Under the pieces are notes generated by a model. That model made no database searches, had not been told where the DNA came from, and worked only from the letters and a program-made list of their open reading frames with translations. A stretch of 64,000 nucleotides of DNA from an uncultured Prevotella sp. (GTDB lineage: Bacteria > Bacteroidota > Bacteroidia > Bacteroidales > Bacteroidaceae), in NCBI GenBank assembly GCA_900546345.1, contig URCI01000006.1:33333-97332 (forward strand), given 5' to 3'. The position numbers and the translations under genes were made by a program. Positions within the stretch are counted from its first letter, which is position 1; each line of letters begins with the position of its first letter. This document shows positions 17,643-23,414 of this stretch, piece after piece.

Positions 17643-17727
17643 TTTTGAATGTTGAATGTTGCGTGTTGAATGATGAATGGTCTCATGTTGAATGCCGGAA
17701 TGTAGAGTGATGAATGTATCGAGTAAG
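17640..17727. repeat. TTGAATG-type heptamer cluster
   Basis: An irregular run of TTGAATG, TTGCGTG and ATGAATG units upstream of the phosphoethanolamine-transferase gene. Related runs lie at 14495-14520 and, translated, inside porU at 43922-43970. Confidence 0.6.
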
Positions 17728-17731
17728 AAAT

Positions 17732-17770
17732 AAAAAAGCCAAACTACGTCTTTTGTAGTTTGGCTTTTTT
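17732..17770. terminator. Bidirectional intrinsic terminator after desulfoferrodoxin
   Basis: A 12-bp stem AAGCCAAACTAC/GTAGTTTGGCTT is flanked by A6 and T6. It begins about 60 bp past the desulfoferrodoxin stop and separates it from the glycan operon. Confidence 0.9.
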
Positions 17771-17830
17771 GTGCTTCTTATGAGCAATGTGCCGCCTCCA
17801 TGGGCAGCAATTGCCCTAGCTTGTCATGCT

Positions 17831-18199
17831 TTATTTAGAGCGCCACAGACCGTGAAGGTTGCAATACTCACGGGCATAGACATTTTTCGCATCTGTCTTG
17901 AACTCTGCCACTGGCTTGTCGCTTGGAGTGAGATATTTACGCAATACCTCGTTGTTGTCTGTGATGAGCTCGATGAACTGGATGTAGTGAGCCTCAGTCA
18001 TGGGGTGCTCAACCTCGCCTACGGTGACGCGGTATCCGCCCTCGATCTTCTCCACGACGGGAACGTGCTTCTCTGTGGCAGCGTCGGTGGTGTTCTCCTT
18101 GAGCTGCTTGAATCCGCATACGTCCTTGTCGGTGGGAACGATAACCTCTACGATGTTGCCGCACTCAGCGCACTTATATACTTCGTTTCTCTTTGCCAT
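17831..18199 (-). CDS. dfx: Desulfoferrodoxin (superoxide reductase), altered center I
   Basis: A 122-residue cytoplasmic superoxide reductase. Center II, the catalytic iron site, is intact: E43-K44-H45 (TEKHVP), H65, H71, C113 and H116 (YCNLHGLW). The N-terminal desulforedoxin-like center I normally has four Cys as C-x2-C and CC. Here C10 and C13 are present but only one Cys (C28, DVCGF) occupies the CC position, so a normal Fe(Cys)4 site cannot form from these residues. The protein should still reduce superoxide to peroxide, using an outside electron donor. It is divergent from a hemerythrin-LuxR regulator. Confidence 0.9.
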   Translation of the reverse strand: MAKRNEVYKCAECGNIVEVIVPTDKDVCGFKQLKENTTDAATEKHVPVVEKIEGGYRVTVGEVEHPMTEAHYIQFIELITDNNEVLRKYLTPSDKPVAEFKTDAKNVYAREYCNLHGLWRSK

Positions 18200-18243
18200 A
18201 ATGTTTTTGTTGTGTTAAATGTTGTTTGACTTTATATCATTCA

Positions 18244-18275
18244 CAAAGATAACGCATTTCTTTGGTAAATGCAAA
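18244..18275 (-). promoter_or_regulatory. Promoter of desulfoferrodoxin
   Basis: Minus strand: TTTG, 20 bp, TATCTTTG, a full match to the Bacteroidetes consensus. Transcription would start about 40 bp before the ATG at 18199. Confidence 0.8.
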
Positions 18276-18336
18276 TAATCGGGCGGTGGCAGTGTGTGTT
18301 TTATGATATTTTGACTAAAAACGTAAGAAGTACGCC

Positions 18337-18426
18337 TTAAGTATAGCTGTGAATGCCGCTGAGCAGATAGTTCACGCCGAAGTAGGTCATTCGTGCCTGG
18401 TCGAGGGTAGAAAGGTGGATTTGCTT
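18337..18426 (-). pseudogene. C-terminal remnant of a CcsA-like cytochrome c biogenesis gene
   Basis: In the 377-bp gap between desulfoferrodoxin and the hemerythrin regulator, one minus-strand frame ends in MTYFGVNYLLSGIHSYT and a TAA stop. That resembles the conserved last ~17 residues of CcsA/ResC haem-handling proteins (YFGVN-x4-G-x-HSY). The frame further upstream is low in recognisable sequence and no start or body is present. It looks like the tail of a deleted gene. The identification rests on a short motif. Confidence 0.45.
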
Positions 18427-18539
18427 TGTGAGCGATAGACGGCAAAGAAGTCGAACTGTAGTTGTTATGGTTTCAGGCTAATGACAAATAGATGGGGCTT
18501 TACTTAATTTTAGGTATTGCGTGACTGAGATAAAATGCG

Positions 18540-18547
18540 TAATTTTG
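18540..18547 (+). promoter_or_regulatory. -7 element for the hemerythrin-LuxR gene
   Basis: TAATTTTG, with ATTG 21 bp upstream as a weak -33. The ATG follows 29 bp later. Confidence 0.5.
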
Positions 18548-18576
18548 CAGGCAGCGAATAAGAATCAGCAAAGGCA

Positions 18577-19530
18577 ATGAAAAACGTTAAGATGTATGAG
18601 TCGGGCGACAAGATGATCTCGGTCATCCGTGACAATTATAATATCCTGCAAGCCATGAACTCCTTCGGCATTTATCTCGGCTTTGGCGACAAGACTGTTG
18701 ACGAGGTCTGCAAGGAACAGGGCGTGGACACCTTCACCTTTCTGACCGTGATCAACTACACGGTCAACGGCTATGAAGACCAGCAGAGCATTGAAAAAAT
18801 CTCCGTACCGACACTGCTCAAGTATCTGCGTGCCAGTCATGATTACTATCTCGACTTTCAGTTGCCCATGATCCGCAAGGAACTCACCGACTCGCTCGAC
18901 GAGAACGACAACCTCGCACGGCTCATCCTGAAACTCTATGATGAGTATGCGCGCGGCGTGACTGTGCACATGCGCTACGAGGAAAAGCACGTATTCCCTT
19001 ACGTGCAGAAACTGCTCGATGGCGAGATCTCCGACACCTATGACATCGACACCTACTCAAAGCACCATAGTCAGCTTGACCAGAAACTCAAGGAACTGAA
19101 AAACATCATCATCAAATACCTGCCCGCTGACGGTCCGCACAATAACAAACTCATGGCCACGCTCTATAATATATATAATAATGAGGAGTGGCTGCATCTG
19201 CACTGCAATGTGGAGAACGACATCTTCATTCCCGTCATCCGCTATATCGAAAGTCAGAGAAAACAGCAGAGTGTGGAACTCAATGCGATCCCCGGCATGA
19301 AGTCGCAAGGCGAGGACGCACAGCTGAGCCAGCGTGAGCGCGATGTCATCGTGGCGCTGGTACAAGGCATGTCCAACAAGGAGATTGCCGACCATCTGTG
19401 CATCTCCACCAATACGGTCATCACCCACCGCCGCAACATCGCCAAGAAACTGCAGATACACTCGCCGGCAGGTCTGACCATCTATGCGATTGTCAATAAG
19501 CTGGTGAGTATCGATCAAACCATGAAATAA
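18577..19530 (+). CDS. Hemerythrin-domain LuxR-type transcription regulator
   Basis: A 317-residue fusion. Residues ~20-60 (VDEVCKEQGVDTFTFL) resemble the Cys-bearing N-terminal domain of Ric/ScdA iron-centre repair proteins. Residues ~80-225 form a hemerythrin-like four-helix bundle with probable di-iron ligands H88, H131, E135/H138, H163/H164, H207/H209 and E213. Residues ~250-310 are a LuxR/GerE helix-turn-helix (LSQRERDVIVALVQGMSNKEIADHL). The design implies a DNA-binding protein that senses O2, NO or peroxide through a di-iron site, not a phospho-receiver. The divergent superoxide reductase is the obvious first target. Sensing chemistry is inferred. Confidence 0.85.
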   Translation: MKNVKMYESGDKMISVIRDNYNILQAMNSFGIYLGFGDKTVDEVCKEQGVDTFTFLTVINYTVNGYEDQQSIEKISVPTLLKYLRASHDYYLDFQLPMIRKELTDSLDENDNLARLILKLYDEYARGVTVHMRYEEKHVFPYVQKLLDGEISDTYDIDTYSKHHSQLDQKLKELKNIIIKYLPADGPHNNKLMATLYNIYNNEEWLHLHCNVENDIFIPVIRYIESQRKQQSVELNAIPGMKSQGEDAQLSQRERDVIVALVQGMSNKEIADHLCISTNTVITHRRNIAKKLQIHSPAGLTIYAIVNKLVSIDQTMK

Positions 19531-19538
19531 AACGGGGC

Positions 19539-19577
19539 AAAAAAATACGCTGAAACTCTCAACGAGCTCCAGCGTAT
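19539..19577 (-). terminator. Intrinsic terminator of the candidate small RNA
   Basis: An 8-bp stem (ATACGCTG/CAGCGTAT) with an inner CTC-GTT-GAG hairpin, followed on the minus strand by a T-run of about 7. The polarity fits minus-strand transcription; no T-run follows on the plus strand. Confidence 0.75.
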
Positions 19578-19731
19578 AGCCTATGTTTAACTAAAAATCC
19601 TTTTCAAATCAAACGTTGACCTCACGGTCTCCGTTATCATCCGTTAAACAATCTATCAAATCTACCTTAAACCTAATAACTAAAAACCTAAATCTATTAC
19701 TACTAACCTAAACAATCTATTAACCTTTTGA
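19539..19731 (-). ncRNA. Candidate ~190-nt small RNA
   Basis: A self-contained minus-strand unit with no ORF. It has a Bacteroidetes promoter (19738-19769), then ~190 nt containing two copies of AGATTGTTTA, a small GACC-GTGA-GGTC hairpin, and a terminal hairpin ATACGCTG/CAGCGTAT followed by T7. It lies tail-to-tail with the hemerythrin-LuxR gene and ends 9 bp past its stop. I do not recognise an Rfam family with certainty. Confidence 0.6.
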
Positions 19732-19737
19732 CGATTG

Positions 19738-19769
19738 CAAAGGTACGATGATTTTCTCGTTCCCACAAT
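19738..19769 (-). promoter_or_regulatory. Promoter of the candidate small RNA
   Basis: Minus strand: ATTG, 20 bp, TACCTTTG. Full -7 match, -33 with one mismatch. No protein gene lies downstream on this strand before the terminator at 19577. Confidence 0.6.
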
Positions 19770-19805
19770 ATTTTCCATGATAATTAAACTGAAAAAAGGT
19801 TTTTA

Positions 19806-19819
19806 TTGATATAAATCAA
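19806..19819. promoter_or_regulatory. CRP/FNR-like palindrome
   Basis: TTGAT-ATAA-ATCAA, a perfect inverted repeat matching the FNR consensus TTGATnnnnATCAA. It lies about 80 bp upstream of both the small-RNA start (minus) and the glycosyltransferase promoter (plus). Confidence 0.45.
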
Positions 19820-19858
19820 CGGTTGTGAACGTGCACATAATAAAATTTCGAAGAAATG

Positions 19859-19889
19859 TTGGTTGTTGGGCATTCTTTTCGTATCTTTG
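19859..19889 (+). promoter_or_regulatory. Promoter of the 19913 glycosyltransferase operon
   Basis: TTGG, about 20 bp, TATCTTTG. The -7 is exact. Its position rules out the upstream ATG at 19856 and supports translation from 19913. Confidence 0.6.
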
Positions 19890-19912
19890 TCATAGAAAAA
19901 AAGAACTATACT

Positions 19913-21187
19913 ATGCGTGTACTTATTGTCAACACCAGCGAAAAGACGGGTGGAGCAGCCGTGGCAGCCAACCGGCTGATGGAAGCGCTGAACAATAATG
20001 GGGTGAAGGCCAAGATGCTTGTGGCTGACAAGCAGACCGACAACATCACGGTGGTGGAGTTACCACATCCGGGGCGTCACCGTTTTCATTTCCTTTGGGA
20101 GCGCTGGCGCATCTTCTGGCATCTCCATTTCAGCCGGGAGCACCTCTTCGAGATCGACACGGCCTCGTCAGGTACTGACATCACCTCATTGCCGGAGTAT
20201 AAAGAGGCGGATGTGATCCATTTGGCCTGGATCAATCAAGGCATGCTCTCACTCAAGGATATCAGGAAAATCCTCGAGGACGGCAAACCTGTGGTGTGGA
20301 CGATGCACGACATGTGGCCGGCCACGGCCATCTGTCACGTCACACTGTCATGCAACAACTTCACTACCCATTGCCACCATTGCCGCCTGCTGCCGGGAGG
20401 AGGTAGCAAGCACGATCTGTCGTATAAGGTATGGAACCGCAAGGCGAAAATCCTTGGAAAGCATGCTATCAAGTTTGTCACGTGCAGCAAATGGCTCGCC
20501 GGGGAGGCACGACGCAGCCGGTTGCTCATGGGACAAGACATCACCACCATCCCCAACCCCATCGACACGCGGCTGTTCCATCCGGGCGACCAGCGCCAGG
20601 CACGGTTGAACCTGCATCTGCCGCTTGACAAGAAACTCATCCTCTTTGCCTCGCAGCGGGTGACCAACACGCTCAAAGGCATGGACTATCTGGTGGAGGC
20701 CTGCAACAAACTCGTCGGGGAGCATCCCGAGATCAAGGATCAATGGGGCGTCGCCGTCATGGGCGGACACGCCGAGGAGATCGAGGACCTGTTCCAACTG
20801 CCGGTCTATCCCATGGGATACATCAGTGATCAACGACTGATCGCACAGGCTTATCATGCTGCCGATGTCTTTGTGCTGCCATCGCTGAGCGAGAATCTGC
20901 CCAACACGATCATGGAAGCGATGGCCTGCGGCGTGCCCTGTGTGGGATTTCACGTGGGCGGCATCCCGGAAATGATCGATCATGGCAAAGACGGATACGT
21001 GGCCAAATACCGGTCGGCCGACGATCTCGCAGTAGGTATCTACTGGACTCTGCACGACGCCGACCGTGAGCAGCTTGGCCGCGAGGCCGTGAACAAGGTG
21101 GAGCGCAACTATAGCCAGCAAAGCGTCGCTGTGAAATATATAGAGGTGTATACCAACGCTATTGCACAAAGAACATTCAAGCTATGA
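19913..21187 (+). CDS. GT4-family glycosyltransferase
   Basis: A 424-residue GT-B enzyme starting MRVLIVNTSEKTGGAAVAAN, the usual N-terminal glycine-rich beta-loop. An ATG at 19856 would fall inside the promoter, so 19913 is used. The C-terminal donor domain has the E-x7-E motif at E327-E335 (SENLPNTIMEAMACGVP). A Cys/His cluster (CNNFTTHCHHC) near residue 145 is common in bacteroidal GT4 proteins that act in surface glycan synthesis. It overlaps the next GT2 gene by 4 bp. Substrate unknown. Confidence 0.85.
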   Translation: MRVLIVNTSEKTGGAAVAANRLMEALNNNGVKAKMLVADKQTDNITVVELPHPGRHRFHFLWERWRIFWHLHFSREHLFEIDTASSGTDITSLPEYKEADVIHLAWINQGMLSLKDIRKILEDGKPVVWTMHDMWPATAICHVTLSCNNFTTHCHHCRLLPGGGSKHDLSYKVWNRKAKILGKHAIKFVTCSKWLAGEARRSRLLMGQDITTIPNPIDTRLFHPGDQRQARLNLHLPLDKKLILFASQRVTNTLKGMDYLVEACNKLVGEHPEIKDQWGVAVMGGHAEEIEDLFQLPVYPMGYISDQRLIAQAYHAADVFVLPSLSENLPNTIMEAMACGVPCVGFHVGGIPEMIDHGKDGYVAKYRSADDLAVGIYWTLHDADREQLGREAVNKVERNYSQQSVAVKYIEVYTNAIAQRTFKL

Positions 21188-21951
21188 TCCGTTTTACTGT
21201 TGTCACCATCACCTATAATGCCGCTTCGGTGCTGCAGCCCACGCTCGACAGCGTGCTGGCACAGACCTATCCCAATGTCGAGCACTGGATCATCGACGGA
21301 AAATCGACCGATGACACCGTGGCCATGGCGGAGAACTACCGGCGGCAGACCGAGCAGGAGGGCAGTAGTCATGCTGTCTGCATACAGAGCGAGCCTGACC
21401 GGGGGCTCTACGATGCCATGAACAAAGGACTGGGACTGGCTACGGGCGACTACATCGTCTTTCTCAATGCCGGTGATGCTTTTCCTTCGGCCAACACTTT
21501 GCAGCATGTGGCTGCCTGCGTGAAACCGGGGCAGCCGCTGCCTGGTGTGCTCTATGGCTATACCGACATTGTGGACAGCCAGCGCCACTTCATCGGTCAT
21601 CGACGGTTGCAGCCGCCGGCCCATCTGACGTGGCGTTCGTTTTGCCGGGGCATGCTCGTCTGTCATCAGGCTTTCTACGCTCGCGCCGATATTGCGAAAA
21701 ACAATCCCTACGACCTGCGCTACCGTTTCTCGGCCGATGTGGACTGGTGTATACGGGTCATGCGCGAGGCCGCTGGCCGTCATCTCCCGCTCGTCCGTGT
21801 CAACGAGGTCGTGGCCAATTATCTCGATGGCGGCATGACCAACAAGAATCACCGTGCCTCGCTCATCGAGCGCTTCCATGTCATGGCACGCCACTACGGT
21901 CTGTTTACTACGCTGCTCATGCACCTGTGGTTTGTGGTGAGAAGAAGATAG
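21184..21951 (+). CDS. GT2-family glycosyltransferase
   Basis: A 255-residue GT-A enzyme. It shows FTVVTITYNAASVLQPTLDSV at the start, the IIDGKSTDDT donor loop near residue 38, GLYDAMNKGL near residue 80 and an acidic site in DYIVFLNAGDAF. This is the WcaA-like branch of GT2. It is coupled by a 4-bp overlap to the GT4 gene, so the two likely act in sequence on one glycan. Transcription ends at a hairpin about 215 bp downstream. Confidence 0.85.
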   Translation: MIRFTVVTITYNAASVLQPTLDSVLAQTYPNVEHWIIDGKSTDDTVAMAENYRRQTEQEGSSHAVCIQSEPDRGLYDAMNKGLGLATGDYIVFLNAGDAFPSANTLQHVAACVKPGQPLPGVLYGYTDIVDSQRHFIGHRRLQPPAHLTWRSFCRGMLVCHQAFYARADIAKNNPYDLRYRFSADVDWCIRVMREAAGRHLPLVRVNEVVANYLDGGMTNKNHRASLIERFHVMARHYGLFTTLLMHLWFVVRRR

Positions 21952-22165
21952 AGGAGAATCATCTCTACTCATGGATACACGAAATGGATAGAAAGTGAGG
22001 GCTTAACGTCTTACTGAGATTCTGAGATATCTGCATCTCTGAGTGTGCATATGTTTCTTGCGAGGGGACGCCCTGTGGGGGATATGGCGACTACATCTTC
22101 GTGAGCTATATACTATATATATAATAAGGAGTCTCCTCTGATTCTCTGTGGCTCCGTGTGGGCAT

Positions 22166-22219
22166 AAAAAACGGGCTCAAGGGTTTCCTGTGTACTGGAA
22201 GCGCTTGAGCCCATTTTTT
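22166..22219. terminator. Bidirectional intrinsic terminator
   Basis: A 9-bp stem GGGCTCAAG/CTTGAGCCC flanked by A6 and T6, between the converging GT2 and M23-peptidase genes. The 200 bp between 21952 and 22165 show no other feature. Confidence 0.85.
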
Positions 22220-22240
22220 ATGGGGTTGTTGATTACACGC

Positions 22241-23173
22241 TTATGCGCATCTGACAATCATGCCCGCACGGACACGCTGGGTCTTGCGAAAGCCGTTGAG
22301 GCGGCAGAGCTGGTCGACAGAGATGTTGTTCTTCTCGGCAATCGATTCCAAAGAGTCGCCCTTGACGACCTTGTAGTAGATGCGCTCGCCGCTGCTGCTG
22401 CCAACATAGCCGCCGTTGACCTGCTCGCTGCTGTAGCCGCCATTGCCCACTTTGCCGCGGGCGCGGGTAGCGAGATCGGACTCACTGTCGTAGCGACGAC
22501 GGTTGAACACGTAGTAGTCGCCCGTGACATCCTGGTTGCGGAAGTCGAACATCAGTGCCGGGTTGAGGGCTACGCCACACAGACGCGTCTCGAAGTGGAG
22601 GTGGGAACCTGTGCTTCGGCCTGTATTGCCGCCCAGTCCGATGGGCTCGCCGGCGCGCACTTGCTCGTTCTCACTGACGAGTTGCTTGGAGAGATGACCG
22701 TAGATGGTCTCCAGACCATTGGGATGACGGATGACAACATAGTTGCCGTAGCCTCCGGCTTCGTAGCGCACAATACGCACCTTACCGGAAAAGGCGGCAC
22801 GGATGGTGTCGCCGATATATACTTTGATGTCCAGGCCTTTGTGCATACGGCCCCAGCGACTACCGAAGTTACTGGTGACGACGCGGCTCGGCGTGGGCAT
22901 GCAGAAATGACGAAGGTTGATGACAAAGGAGTCGGGCAGCTCGGTAGCGCGGTGGGCGTATCGGTTGTCCCATTCATCTCCATAGAGTTGAGCTGCGGGT
23001 GACTGGAGATTTTCTTTTTCTGCAAAGTGGCTGACCTCGATAGAGTCCAGCTTTTTGGCACGGCGGTCGATAGGGGCTTGTCGTGCCAGCAGGTCCTGTC
23101 CCAGGACGGGCTCCGCCGCTAAGGCGAATAATGCGGATATTGCGAATGATTTTATTGCCGATCTTAATGTCAT
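22241..23173 (-). CDS. M23 peptidase with LysM domain
   Basis: A 310-residue exported protein. A signal peptide (~residues 1-25, ending VLGQ) is followed by a LytM/M23 zinc peptidase domain with H111-x3-D115 (HKGLD) and H191-L-H193 (SHLHFE), so all metal ligands are present. A C-terminal LysM domain lies at ~265-310 (VVKGDSLESIAEKN). It should bind and cut peptidoglycan cross-links, or activate amidases, in the periplasm. It stands alone, convergent with the GT operon, with a -7-like element 110 bp upstream. Confidence 0.9.
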   Translation of the reverse strand: MTLRSAIKSFAISALFALAAEPVLGQDLLARQAPIDRRAKKLDSIEVSHFAEKENLQSPAAQLYGDEWDNRYAHRATELPDSFVINLRHFCMPTPSRVVTSNFGSRWGRMHKGLDIKVYIGDTIRAAFSGKVRIVRYEAGGYGNYVVIRHPNGLETIYGHLSKQLVSENEQVRAGEPIGLGGNTGRSTGSHLHFETRLCGVALNPALMFDFRNQDVTGDYYVFNRRRYDSESDLATRARGKVGNGGYSSEQVNGGYVGSSSGERIYYKVVKGDSLESIAEKNNISVDQLCRLNGFRKTQRVRAGMIVRCA

Positions 23174-23281
23174 AAAGTTATATTCTTACTATCATAGGTT
23201 TAAGCCTTCAAGAGGAAACGGATTCCTTGCAGTGAAATGAGTGTATCATACAACAATACATCAAAACGAATGAAGACGTTA

Positions 23282-23289
23282 CAAAGATA
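23282..23289 (-). promoter_or_regulatory. -7 element upstream of the M23 peptidase gene
   Basis: TATCTTTG on the minus strand, 109 bp before the start at 23173. The -33 half is not clear. Confidence 0.45.
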
Positions 23290-23414
23290 ATAAAAATGCA
23301 GTAAAATTGTTACTTGACGCTTGTCTTTTATTGTCTCTTTAACACAATACGCTGACTTTATGTGTCTGTTTAACAAATATTTCGAAGGTGTTAACGCAAA
23401 CACGGGGCACAAAG

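Noticed and set aside
19539..19577. Plus-strand terminator of the hemerythrin regulator
   Set aside because: The T-run lies on the minus strand only; polarity fits the small RNA.
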